Origin: Phyllobacterium endophyticum
GTDB taxonomy: Bacteria; Pseudomonadota; Alphaproteobacteria; Rhizobiales; Rhizobiaceae
Assembly (NCBI RefSeq): GCF_003010935.1
Contig: NZ_PGGN01000003.1
Coordinates: 799,509 to 863,508, forward strand
Direction of reading: 5' to 3'
DNA length: 64,000 bases
The notes below the pieces were generated by a model that saw nothing but the letters and a program-made list of their open reading frames with translations, searched no databases and was not told where the DNA came from. Within the stretch, counting starts at the first letter, position 1. The number at the start of each line of letters is the position of its first letter. The translations under genes and the position numbers were made by a program. Of the stretch, positions 43,888 to 53,216 are shown one piece after another.

Positions 43888-46469
43888 AGGCGCGCTCCGA
43901 GGTTGAATTGATCGACGGCTAGCACATTGGAGCCAGTGTCGGCAATGCGGCGTGCAAAGTTCCATGGGTCTGGCGTCGAGGCCGATAATATGATGACATG
44001 CAGCGGTCGTTTCATGAAGAATAATTCTCTCGGCAAGGTCCTGCCCATCGCGTCCGTCCAGAGCGTTACCCGGGGAAGCTCGTAGGACGAGGGACGAAGC
44101 ATTTCTTCTTCGAGCGTCTGCAATAACAGCACATGATCATCGCTTTGCTTGTGCAGGACTGACAGCGCGGCGCTGCGCTTGCGAAACGACGAAGAGGTCG
44201 CAATCTCGCGCACGCCGAACATCGCGACAAAATTGCGGAGCAGGCTACCGATCTCATCGTCGTCGAGCGGGTCCTCGAGGGGCAGTATAATCGGCTGGCT
44301 TACGTCGAGGTGCGGGAAGCGAGCGGAAAAGAGACTGAGGTCGAAGTGCCCGACCTGCTCGATGCCGTAGGCGGGAGGCGCCGGATAGTCGGTTGTAGCC
44401 GTCCCATCGCGTCGATGCGTCGGGCATCCCCCACAGGCGCGTGAAACAATCACCGAACGCCCCGGTGCATTACTGCGATAAAGATGATCCAGCAGCAGTG
44501 AAACCTCGGTCGAACCGCTGAGCAGCTTGTCGAGCACGGCGCGGTTCTCGGTCGCTGTATCGAACGAGCGCTGCCGCTCCTGACCGATCAGCGCTTCGAA
44601 GCGTTCGCGGCTGAGGTGGCCGAACTCCGACATGCCAACAACGGTGCGCTGAAAAAATTTGGACCAATGCTCATCACTGCGTAGTTCAAAGGCGGATTCG
44701 CCCTCGTCTTCCAGCTGCGCGATGCGGGACGGCGGCTGCGATTCCAATTCGAGCAAGCCGGCCCTAGCCATCATGATCAACGTACGCATGTTCCAGGACT
44801 GGTTATAGTCTGACTGTCTGCGCAGCCGCGGCGGAACGACCGCTAAGTCCACCTCGAGCAACTGCCCTATGGCATCGAGTTGCACGCTTTGACCATACAT
44901 GGTCGTCCACCGCTCAAACGCGAGATCGTCGCTTATCAAAGAAGGCGAGGCGATCTGATAGGCCGTCTCCTGGTCCTCTCGCGAGTAGATCAGGAACGAC
45001 GCCGAGGGACACCCATCGCGTCCACCACGCCCCACTTCCTGATAGAAGCGATCAAGCGTCTCAGGCACGGCGGCATGAATAACCGTCCGTACGTCGCGTT
45101 TGTCGATGCCGACCCCAAAGGCTGATGTGGCGACGATTCCATCGAGTCCTCCCTCAGACCACTGGTCGATAATCCGCAGACGATCGGCATGGGGCGTCTC
45201 GCCGTGAAAGCATTCGATGCGAGCATAACCTTCGCTCCGCAACAACCGCATCCATCGTTTCGCATCACTGCGCTTTGTCACATAGAGGATGAACGGGCGC
45301 GGTGCTTGCCGCAGGAGTTCGAGAACTTTACGATCCTTGTCTTCGGGATCGTCCTCGCGATGCACCCAGTATTGCGGCTCTGGTCGAAGATGGACGGAGG
45401 CGACCATCTGGACAGTGCGCGCGGGCCCGAACAACGCGTCGATTGTTTCCACCGTGTCAGGCGCCAGGGTCGCGGACATCAGAAGCGTCCTAAACCGCCG
45501 GGCCTCAGGGCATGCTTCAAGCAGACCGCGACGCACGCCCGCCAGCATTTGAAAGGCGGGGCGGAAGCCATCACCCCATTGGCTCACCAGATGGGCTTCA
45601 TCGACGATAATATACGAGATCAGCCCTGCGCGCGCCGCATCGTAAAGTGAAGGCAGCAGCGCGCCCGTCACCGCCTCGGGCGAACAATACAGAATGCCTT
45701 GGCGACCTTCGCGAATGGCGGACTTGATGGCGGCGCGCTCCTCCGTGCGCAGGCCGGCATGCCATGCAAGCGCGGGCACTTCGCGGCGTGGGTAGCGGCG
45801 TCTCAGCATCTGCCGCATCTGCCGCGCTTGATCGAGCGCCAGTGCCGTCGTCGGCACAACACAGAGCGATAGACCGCCTTCGAGGCCCCGCGCGAGAACG
45901 GGGGCCTGGGCGACAAAGCTCTTGCCCGATCCAGTCGGCAGAGCGACCACCAAAGTCTCTCCGGTCGGCAGCAGAAAGGCGCTGCGCACGGCTTCTCGCT
46001 GTCCCGGGGACACGTAGGTATCAAAACCGCTCGCCTCGCCAAGGAACGGATCGATCGGCCGTTGCCAGTCGAGCCGGACATTCCGCTCGGCAAAGACATC
46101 CTCGAAGACTGGGTTATCACTGTCCCCGAGCCAGGCCGCACGCCATGGTCGGGCCTCGATTAGGAGATGCCCGCTCGATTCACTGTGGGCACGGATGCCA
46201 AAGCTCGCCCAATCGGTTCGGGTGGGCCAACCTACTCCCGAAGGAACGCGCAACTGCGCCTGCTGACCCGCGCGCAGCGATTGCCGGCGCAGCACGTGCC
46301 GGAAAAGCGCCATCGCGTCATGCGGACTGTTTAGCCGCCCCGCTTCCTTCGCAGCTAGGAGCACTTGGGTCAGCCTGTCAAAAATGCCGTCTGTGAGCGG
46401 CGACTGTCTGACAACCTTGGTGGGGTCTAGCAAAGCATCCTGCAAGCTTCCGAAGTCATGCACGGCCAT
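43884..46469 (-). CDS. dpdF: DpdF, RecQ-like ATP-dependent DNA helicase
   Basis: An 861-residue helicase of the RecQ branch of superfamily 2. Walker A is ALPTGSGKSFVAQAPVLA near residue 180, the DExH box IVDEAHLVSQWGDGFRPAFQ near 287 is the RecQ-typical motif II with aromatic-rich loop, and motifs V-VI read ATSAFGVGIDKRDVRTVIHA and YQEVGRGGRDG. A Cys cluster (RACGGCPTHR) after the helicase core resembles the RecQ zinc-binding site. Its ATG shares one base with the dpdE stop (TGATG), and its stop overlaps dpdG. It probably opens or translocates DNA for the restriction complex. Confidence 0.88.
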   Translation of the reverse strand: MAVHDFGSLQDALLDPTKVVRQSPLTDGIFDRLTQVLLAAKEAGRLNSPHDAMALFRHVLRRQSLRAGQQAQLRVPSGVGWPTRTDWASFGIRAHSESSGHLLIEARPWRAAWLGDSDNPVFEDVFAERNVRLDWQRPIDPFLGEASGFDTYVSPGQREAVRSAFLLPTGETLVVALPTGSGKSFVAQAPVLARGLEGGLSLCVVPTTALALDQARQMRQMLRRRYPRREVPALAWHAGLRTEERAAIKSAIREGRQGILYCSPEAVTGALLPSLYDAARAGLISYIIVDEAHLVSQWGDGFRPAFQMLAGVRRGLLEACPEARRFRTLLMSATLAPDTVETIDALFGPARTVQMVASVHLRPEPQYWVHREDDPEDKDRKVLELLRQAPRPFILYVTKRSDAKRWMRLLRSEGYARIECFHGETPHADRLRIIDQWSEGGLDGIVATSAFGVGIDKRDVRTVIHAAVPETLDRFYQEVGRGGRDGCPSASFLIYSREDQETAYQIASPSLISDDLAFERWTTMYGQSVQLDAIGQLLEVDLAVVPPRLRRQSDYNQSWNMRTLIMMARAGLLELESQPPSRIAQLEDEGESAFELRSDEHWSKFFQRTVVGMSEFGHLSRERFEALIGQERQRSFDTATENRAVLDKLLSGSTEVSLLLDHLYRSNAPGRSVIVSRACGGCPTHRRDGTATTDYPAPPAYGIEQVGHFDLSLFSARFPHLDVSQPIILPLEDPLDDDEIGSLLRNFVAMFGVREIATSSSFRKRSAALSVLHKQSDDHVLLLQTLEEEMLRPSSYELPRVTLWTDAMGRTLPRELFFMKRPLHVIILSASTPDPWNFARRIADTGSNVLAVDQFNLGARL

Positions 46470-49400
46470 CAGATGCCGCCCGAAATTTGGTCGGTCGCCG
46501 ATCGGCTCGCAGAGATGAAGACTGCACCAATCGTATCAAGCCGAACATGAGGGAAATTGATGCCGACTCGCAGTTTTGCGCCGAGTTGCTCCTCGAACAT
46601 AAGCTCGGCACTTTCTCCTTCGGCGGTCGACGTACGTGCCCGTACCCGCAATTGCCCGAGTCGCCCTTGATCGACGCGAGCTGCCCGCTGCTCTGCTTGG
46701 CCAAGGCTTGCGATCAGTTCGGGATCAGCACGAAGCGCGTCCTCTGCCACCGATCTAGCCTTTCCGCAAAGCTCTCTCCAATAGGCGAGTTCCGGGAGGT
46801 GCAACTGCAGCAGACGCTGCCATCTTCTCGAGTTCAGGTTGAGATCGAGGGCCCCGCTACGGTCAGGCTTGACGCTATACGGACGCCCCAAGCGCGCCAA
46901 CAGCGCCTCATCGTCCACCAGATTTAATTCACGATCGAGCCAAATCGAGCGGTAAAATGGGGCGAGCGCCATGTCGCCTCGTCGGCGAACGGCCGCGCGG
47001 GCGGCGCTCGTCTCACGATGATATGCAGCCAGCACGCCCATCGCCGGGGCGATGTCCGCCTCTAAGATGAAATCGAAGCGAAAATAGAATTCGGCAAGCG
47101 GGTCGCCGATATGATCGGGCACAAAGCGCCACATAGCGAAGGATCGACCGCGATCATCAGCTTCCGTGAGCGCGGTCAGTCCGCTGATCAGGGGATCACC
47201 GTAGCGCAAAAGACGAACGCCATTGGCGCGCGCGGCATGACTGAGCGCAGTTCGTCTGCGGAATGTGTACGGAATCGTTCTGACCGTCCGCCCGCCCCTC
47301 GACCCGAGCACCAGATCGAGTGCGGCCGCGCACTGCGTCATGAACGCCGGAAGGGAGATCAGAGTTTGCGGATTGGAGGTCGAATAGACGTAACGAAATG
47401 GTGCTGCCGCACTGGCGCCGCCGGCGAGCAGGCGCGCCTCGTCGGCGCGGCCGAATTGGAGAGTCTGGTCGAGCCAGGCTGCCGTATCGCTTGCGAGCGA
47501 CTGCCAATCCTCGTCGACTTCCGAAATCTCATCTATCATATCGGTCGGAGGCGCTCCCAGCGCATCAAGCGCATCCTGTTGATCCATCGATTTGATCTCG
47601 CGTTCGATTGAACCCTGCTCGCCTGCGCCGCTTGCTGTCAGATCGGTAATTGCCTCGGCACCATCCGTGAAAAGTGAGCGCGCGATCTCACGAACGGTCT
47701 CCTCGATCAAATATTGAAGGCTCGCAACCGAGCGGTCGAATACCCTCAGGGCGGTGTCGAGATACCCTATCCAAGCCACTTCCAAGGGATCGTCCTCGCA
47801 AGCCAGCACGAGTGAACGCACTGCCTCCCCGGATCCATAGCGATCTACCCGTCCGAGCCGCTGCTCGATCCGGTTCGGGTTGAGCGGCAGGTCATAATGG
47901 ACAACCACCTTCTTTCCGCCCTGGAGGTTGAGGCCCTCCTCGGCCCGTCGGTCGCAGACGAGCACAGGATGATCGGCCGCCCCTCCAAATGCTATCCATG
48001 AATCGTCCTCGGGATCGTGCCGATCGACCGTAATCTCCAGCGCGTCTCGGATAAGCCTCGCAAGGGCGTCGGCGGTCTTCGGATCGGAACAAAAAACGAC
48101 GCACTGGGCGCGACTACGCACCAGCGGAGCGAGCACTTCAAGCAGTGCCTGTGCTCGGTCTTCAAACAAGCCGGCGCGCTCGAGAGAACGGTTGATCTTC
48201 GCAAAGCGTTCGTGATCGCCCATCATCACGGTTTGGCCGGCGAGGAATCCGTTCTTCCCTTCGCCAGGAATGGGATATTGCGAAGCGCGGTCGAGCACCT
48301 GCCAGAAGGTGCGTACACGATCGCTCCGGAGCTTTTCGGAGCCGGCAGCGTCGAGTTTAACGGCCTCATCGAACCGCCAGTCATCCAAAGCGGTTGTCAA
48401 TGCTGCGCGATCAGTGCTCGCATATCGGATGATCTCCGCGCCAGAGCGGTCAGGAGTTAGCCCCCCGATGTTCCGTCGCCGATGGCGCAAGATGCGTCGG
48501 TGCAACCTGTAGACTTCGCTGAGATGGGCGTGTAGCCGGCCGATCGCCTCGACGAGTGCAGGATCCTCGGGATCGGGCATCGTCTCGACGACGCTGCGCA
48601 AATCCCCCGCATGCTCCTGCAGCAATTCGTCATGAGGAAATAGCGTCGCCAACTGGTCGATAGTATAGTCCAGGTATAGCGCGTTTTCGGGTGTCAGACC
48701 GGCAACAATCTCCGCCAGCGCCTGGCGGCGTTCGATCTTCCGCCGAAACGATATTTCGCCGTTAAGCGGATAAGTGGCGGGGTCGAGCAGGTGTAGCATT
48801 TCAAGAAAGCCACGCTCGTTGCGGAGCGCCGGCGTCGCCGACAATAACAGGACACGGTCGATTGACGGTGACGCAGCAGCGATGTCGTCGTAAATTCCGT
48901 TACCGACGCCCATCTTTTGCCCAGTCAGATGATGCGCTTCGTCGATCACCAGCATCGTAGTGCTAGGCAGAAGCGCGCGTATACTTTCGTAGTCGCTGAG
49001 TGCAACAACGTGGAGGCTGCGATCCAGGCAGCGCCCGAGAAAAAATTTATTCGCAAGCTCACTTCGCCACTGACCGACCAGCGCTGCGGGTGCAATCACG
49101 AGGATGCTGCATTTCTGCTGCGCATCAATAATGCATTGCCGGATAAGGACGCCGGCTTCTATCGTTTTGCCCAGCCCAACCTCGTCCGCGAGCAAATATC
49201 GCTGCACCGGGTCCTGAAGGATGCGCCGCACCACCTCGACTTGATGCGCCTCAAGTTCGATCGCCGACCCAAGTAGGGCCGACATTCCCACCGACGCTGC
49301 ACGTTGGCGCGTCTGTGAACGGACGAAAACACTGCGTCCATCGGAAAATCTTGGGCTCTCGTTGATCCGGTTCGCGAGGAACGGCGTTGGGTCTTCGATG

Positions 49401-49717
49401 GGGCGAGCCCACCGCACAAAGAGCGCCCCGACCTTCAGGTGCTTCGCCTTGCCGTTCGGGAACTGGATGAGTTGGCTGTCGCCATGATCATCGAGCAGCC
49501 GACCGATCTCCCAAGACCCCGCCGCTTCGTCGAAATGATAGATGCGGGTCTGCTCAGCGAGCGTCACGCGCTCCATCAGATCACTTTCAATCTGATGCAC
49601 GACCAACTCGGTCATCGGTGAATCGAAATACTCGACAACGCAGAGAGACCGGGTTCGGCCGACTAGCTTGCCTATACCCAGCGATGCGTACTGCCCCTCG
49701 TTCGACTGAACGAACAC
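46469..49717 (-). CDS. dpdE: DpdE, SNF2-type helicase/translocase
   Basis: A 1082-residue SNF2/RapA-like translocase, first gene of the leftward restriction operon. Walker A is LADEVGLGKTIEAGVLIRQC near residue 178, DEAH (TMLVIDEAHHLTGQKMGVG) near 257, and the C-terminal helicase lobe has YDLPLNPNRIEQRLGRVDRY with the arginine finger. It starts at a GTG (49717) preceded by GGGGG. A SWI2/SNF2 protein with a downstream PLD protein is a known recipe for restriction and DISARM-like systems. The gene is divergent from the CHAT protease gene across ~177 bases, which must hold the operon promoter. Confidence 0.88.
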   Translation of the reverse strand: MFVQSNEGQYASLGIGKLVGRTRSLCVVEYFDSPMTELVVHQIESDLMERVTLAEQTRIYHFDEAAGSWEIGRLLDDHGDSQLIQFPNGKAKHLKVGALFVRWARPIEDPTPFLANRINESPRFSDGRSVFVRSQTRQRAASVGMSALLGSAIELEAHQVEVVRRILQDPVQRYLLADEVGLGKTIEAGVLIRQCIIDAQQKCSILVIAPAALVGQWRSELANKFFLGRCLDRSLHVVALSDYESIRALLPSTTMLVIDEAHHLTGQKMGVGNGIYDDIAAASPSIDRVLLLSATPALRNERGFLEMLHLLDPATYPLNGEISFRRKIERRQALAEIVAGLTPENALYLDYTIDQLATLFPHDELLQEHAGDLRSVVETMPDPEDPALVEAIGRLHAHLSEVYRLHRRILRHRRRNIGGLTPDRSGAEIIRYASTDRAALTTALDDWRFDEAVKLDAAGSEKLRSDRVRTFWQVLDRASQYPIPGEGKNGFLAGQTVMMGDHERFAKINRSLERAGLFEDRAQALLEVLAPLVRSRAQCVVFCSDPKTADALARLIRDALEITVDRHDPEDDSWIAFGGAADHPVLVCDRRAEEGLNLQGGKKVVVHYDLPLNPNRIEQRLGRVDRYGSGEAVRSLVLACEDDPLEVAWIGYLDTALRVFDRSVASLQYLIEETVREIARSLFTDGAEAITDLTASGAGEQGSIEREIKSMDQQDALDALGAPPTDMIDEISEVDEDWQSLASDTAAWLDQTLQFGRADEARLLAGGASAAAPFRYVYSTSNPQTLISLPAFMTQCAAALDLVLGSRGGRTVRTIPYTFRRRTALSHAARANGVRLLRYGDPLISGLTALTEADDRGRSFAMWRFVPDHIGDPLAEFYFRFDFILEADIAPAMGVLAAYHRETSAARAAVRRRGDMALAPFYRSIWLDRELNLVDDEALLARLGRPYSVKPDRSGALDLNLNSRRWQRLLQLHLPELAYWRELCGKARSVAEDALRADPELIASLGQAEQRAARVDQGRLGQLRVRARTSTAEGESAELMFEEQLGAKLRVGINFPHVRLDTIGAVFISASRSATDQISGGI

Positions 49718-49894
49718 TGCTCAACCCCCGTGCTATTAGATCGTCTTATGCCACTAAGGTTGACGATTCGCTGCTCAATAGCAAAGTATCTGCATTTTAC
49801 TGAAAGTAGTTTTCGAACCCATCGACACTTTGTCACAAATTCCTAGCGTCGAATTCTGAAATCGATCGTGTTATGAATTCGGCATGGGGTGCAA
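49718..49894. promoter_or_regulatory. divergent control region between dpdE and the CHAT protease gene
   Basis: About 177 A/T-richer bases from which dpdE reads left and the CHAT gene reads right. A seven-base inverted repeat (TGCTATT at 49731-49737, AATAGCA at 49777-49783) may be an operator. No promoter matches consensus closely enough to place with confidence. Confidence 0.35.
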
Positions 49895-50929
49895 ATGAGC
49901 AGGACTGACACTTTGCGGAGCGAGCTGGCTAGACTCGTAAAGAACGAGGCGGACGCTCAGCAGGAGGTCGCTAAGCACGCACGCGACGCCAATAAACACG
50001 CGGCAGACGCATCGAAGAAGATCCAAGCTGCTTCCAAGACGAAGAGTCCGATGTCGCGTGCAAGCTATATCCGGCAGGCCGAGAGCAGTGCAGCGAAAGC
50101 GGCCGCTTCCGAAAAGAAGGTCGCCGCTGCCAAGAAGCATCTGGCGGACCTGGCAAAAGCGAATGCGGCCAAACAAAAAAGTCTGGATAATGCCGAAAAA
50201 TCTGAACGAGCAGCTTTAGCGCGCCAGACTTCGAAAGATCGAAGGGCAGAGGAAAGCCATATTCGTCGAATGGCCTCACTTCGGAATGGCATGGCCGCCC
50301 TGCCGGCGCCCAAGCCCGAGCCATTGCGGGTTTTGTATCTGACCACAAATCCTGAGATGCTTTCCGGAGGTGCTCTGAGAACAGATGCTGAGGTGCGCAA
50401 TGTGCAGAATGAACTGCGCGGCACGCGGTACCGCGACAGCGTGGTGGTGCGGCATCTTCCGGCAGCAACGTTTGAAGACATGCTGAACGGGATGAACGAT
50501 ATCAGACCCCATGTCGTCCACTTTTCGGGCCACGGCGGCGGTTCGGGTATCCTCTTCGACAATGGTAGCGTTGCATTGCCAGCCGGTGTCGGTATCGATT
50601 ACTCACAGTTGACAAGATTCCTGTCGGCGACAGACGAGCCGCCAAGGCTCCTGGTCTTGAACGCTTGTGACACCCTAGACGGAGCGGACGAGTTGTTGAG
50701 CGCGGTCCCCGTCGTCGTCGCCATGTCGGATAAAATAACAGACACCGCCGCGGTCGTGTTCGCAACAAAATTTTATTCCGCAATCGCCAGTGCACAATCC
50801 GTCGGTAGTGCCTTAAATCAAGCACGCGCCGTCCTTTCCGTTTTGGCGTCAGCGGAAGATCATTTGCCCGAATGCGTTTGTCGAGAAGATGTCGATGTGG
50901 ACAATCTGGTTCTGGTGACTCCCGACTGA
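49895..50929 (+). CDS. coiled-coil/CHAT-domain (caspase-like) protease
   Basis: A 344-residue protein in two parts. Residues 1-130 are a lysine/alanine-rich coiled coil (starting MSRTDTLRSELARLVKNEAD), of a kind found before TIR and other effector domains. Residues ~145-344 are a CHAT (caspase HetF-associated with TPRs) peptidase: His213 in VVHFSGHGGGSG and Cys258 in LVLNACDTLDGAD are the catalytic dyad, with VVVAMSDKITDTAAVVFATK afterwards. ATG 49895 follows GGGG and is preferred to a GTG six bases earlier. CHAT proteases act as suicide or activator proteases in bacterial immunity. Standing divergent from dpdE it may be a stand-alone effector or a partner of the dpd system. Confidence 0.8.
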   Translation: MSRTDTLRSELARLVKNEADAQQEVAKHARDANKHAADASKKIQAASKTKSPMSRASYIRQAESSAAKAAASEKKVAAAKKHLADLAKANAAKQKSLDNAEKSERAALARQTSKDRRAEESHIRRMASLRNGMAALPAPKPEPLRVLYLTTNPEMLSGGALRTDAEVRNVQNELRGTRYRDSVVVRHLPAATFEDMLNGMNDIRPHVVHFSGHGGGSGILFDNGSVALPAGVGIDYSQLTRFLSATDEPPRLLVLNACDTLDGADELLSAVPVVVAMSDKITDTAAVVFATKFYSAIASAQSVGSALNQARAVLSVLASAEDHLPECVCREDVDVDNLVLVTPD

Positions 50930-51901
50930 GCGGCTATTAGCAAAATGTCAGTGGCGATTGGAGCAACGGGATGACACCCCGCTTTCGGAGCACAATAGGA
51001 TTGAGGGGCAGACGGTATGTCAGGTCGGTTCGTCCGCATACCCGGCTGTCCGGCCGTTCATTCAACCGCAGCACGAATTCGCCGCATGGACGAGTTGGTT
51101 CAACATCTCTCCATCACTTCTGAAGTCACCCAAGTCAGACGTCTCGAACAGCCGATAAGGTTCAATGGTCCACTTCCGGTAAAAGTCCAGAAATCAATAC
51201 CTTGCGCATTGCGTACCTTCGTTCGAACCAGATTAGCGCGAATTGCACACGCCAGCAAAATTGAAGTCCTTAGCCAGAAATTGACACCGTATTCCTGGCT
51301 AAGCGTTTCAAATTGAAATCGTTAGTCAGAAGCCACACCCGGAATCTGCTCCGCTTATCCCGCGCATCTGGTGAAGAGCAAATTCCCGCTCGCGTGCCAT
51401 TGATTTCATGTGTTTTTTATTGCAAACCGGAAGCTATTTCAACATTCACTATCGTTACCATCTATTAACCATACTTGCCCCATAACTATCGATAACTAAC
51501 CCTTATCGATAGGCGTATACAGCCAAGACATGCGCATCTGTCGCTGCTTAAAACGCCCATAGTCCTTGCTTTTCGGACATCTCTACGATCGCATGGACGC
51601 TCATCTGCCTATTATCGGCATTTTCAAACGACCCATTTCTAATCACTCGCATTATTGTACAAGGACAATCCGCCCCGGTTAATCTCGAACAGTCCTGCCT
51701 CGCCCATGCTGGGTCTAGACCAAGGCAGATAACGTTCGACACGTTCTGGCATCGGATCAAGGGCAAGTTGCGGCTGTGCCGTGTTGCCCTGCAGGGAGGC
51801 CCTTGACGACGCAGCGGGTGGGAGACAGTCGTGGAGCATTGACACTTCATACGAAGATTGTTCTACGGGTTGAGACTTGATGCCTGTTGGACTGAAGCGG
51901 G
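50930..51901. other. long intergenic region between the CHAT gene and repC
   Basis: Nearly 1 kb without a convincing gene; the short frames inside it have no recognisable content. The right part (51400-51520) is A/T-rich and holds a perfect inverted repeat (annotated separately). Because the repC gene ends at 51902, this stretch lies downstream of the replication operon and may hold its terminator or plasmid-control sites. Confidence 0.45.
51486..51512. repeat. perfect 10-bp inverted repeat downstream of repC
   Basis: CTATCGATAA (51486-51495) and TTATCGATAG (51503-51512) are perfect reverse complements around a 7-base spacer. No T-run follows on either strand, so it is more likely a protein-binding site than a terminator. 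It lies in an A/T-rich patch about 390 bases beyond the end of repC. Confidence 0.5.
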
Positions 51902-53122
51902 TCATTTCGGCACCAACTGCAGATGGGATCCCTTCGACCGTAGTGCTGCCATGAGCATCTGGCCCACGGAGAACTCCCCTGCCCTCGCCTTGTCGGTGAG
52001 TGTACGCAGATAAGCGCCGGCTGAATTGATGCTTTGTATCCGCCGCAGCATGCAGGCAATAACAATGGCGGTTTCTTGAATTCCCAAAACGTTGACTGCG
52101 TCGTTATAGGTTGATGGCGAGATGCCCAGATAACCGCGAACCTGGGTTGCCGTTCGGATCAAATCGCTCCAGCCGCCAATGCCGTTGATGGCATAATCTG
52201 CAATTTCGGGACAGGCTTTCATCACCATGCTCAAGGGATAGTTCGTTACATTTTTCTTTTCCTTCTGAGCTTTTTGGACCTGTTTGAGCGTTGCCTCTTG
52301 GTCGGTCCGAATGCGAGGTTCAGAATTAACTATAGTATCGGTATGTGAATTCTGTTGCTGCCGCTCGTTATTGGACTCATTGGCGCTCGCATTTTGGGTA
52401 TTTACATGGTTTTCCAATGCTTTGGCCACTAGCTCGTGAAGTGCAGCCAATTCGCACAGGAAAGGCTCCAGGGCCGCGATTGTGGCTCGCCGAGGGATTG
52501 CGTCAACGACTGCGCGGAACCGTATCCACACGTCGTCCCACTGGCCTGGTATGTCTTGGGCGACGGCAACCTCGATCAATTTGGCAATATCGCGCCTGTG
52601 AAGCGTCATCCGCTCGCGAATGAGCCTGAGTGCCATTGCCGAGGCGCGAACGCTTGCTGCGGCGTTCTGCAACTCCTCTGCGCGCGCCAGCAACGGCGCC
52701 AGTGAGAAGCCGAAAGCATCGGTGATCTCTCCTGCCCCGTCCTTGCGCGAATAGCGCTTGCCGTTGGGGCTGTCCTTCCGCGTTATCAGGCCACATTCAA
52801 CGAGCAGGGCAAGATGTCGGCGCAGCGTTGCGGGAGCCATGCCGTGGGCGCGCAGGCTCAGCTGGATGTTTGAGGGGAACACAACCAGGCCGTTGTCTTC
52901 GGACAGTTCGTCGTCGGGTAGAAACGACAGAAGAGCGTTGAGAACAGCCAGGGAGCGATCGCTAACCCCGACGATGCTCTTGGCTTCACACAGCCAGCGA
53001 TAGAGCTGCCATTTGTCGACGGTTTTTCCTTCTTCAACCTCTTTTGCCCTATGTTGTGCTTTCAAATGCGCAAGCGTCATCGCGCGGCCCCCGAAAGGGG
53101 TCGTTATAGGAATTCCAAGCAT
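51902..53122 (-). CDS. repC: RepC, plasmid replication initiator
   Basis: A 406-residue RepC initiator. The N-terminal region TPFGGRAMTLAHLKAQHRAK, the winged-helix part NIQLSLRAHGMAPATLRRHL and LLVECGLITRKDSPNGKRYS, and ITDAFGFSLAPLLARAEEL are family hallmarks. A Q/N-rich linker near residues 245-275 separates the N-terminal DNA-binding domain from the C-terminal ~120 residues (NGIGGWSDLIRTATQVRGYL). In repABC plasmids the origin lies within repC itself, usually in an A/T-rich central part; the 52.2-52.4 kb segment fits. The ATG follows GGTGAACGGAG. repB lies upstream across the antisense-RNA region. Confidence 0.93.
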   Translation of the reverse strand: MLGIPITTPFGGRAMTLAHLKAQHRAKEVEEGKTVDKWQLYRWLCEAKSIVGVSDRSLAVLNALLSFLPDDELSEDNGLVVFPSNIQLSLRAHGMAPATLRRHLALLVECGLITRKDSPNGKRYSRKDGAGEITDAFGFSLAPLLARAEELQNAAASVRASAMALRLIRERMTLHRRDIAKLIEVAVAQDIPGQWDDVWIRFRAVVDAIPRRATIAALEPFLCELAALHELVAKALENHVNTQNASANESNNERQQQNSHTDTIVNSEPRIRTDQEATLKQVQKAQKEKKNVTNYPLSMVMKACPEIADYAINGIGGWSDLIRTATQVRGYLGISPSTYNDAVNVLGIQETAIVIACMLRRIQSINSAGAYLRTLTDKARAGEFSVGQMLMAALRSKGSHLQLVPK

Positions 53123-53182
53123 CTCCGTTCACCTTTTTAAAAGGCAAAAGACTTCCGCTCGCCAAAACGACGTCAAATACTC

Positions 53183-53211
53183 TTGACAGGGATTCGGGGA
53201 AATGCGATTCT
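53183..53211 (+). promoter_or_regulatory. promoter of the repABC counter-transcribed RNA
   Basis: TTGACA at 53183-53188 and GATTCT at 53206-53211 are spaced exactly 17 bases, on the strand opposite to repABC, inside the repB-repC intergenic region. This is where repABC plasmids encode the small antisense RNA that limits repC expression. The -35 element is a perfect consensus. Confidence 0.7.
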
Positions 53212-53216
53212 CTAGC

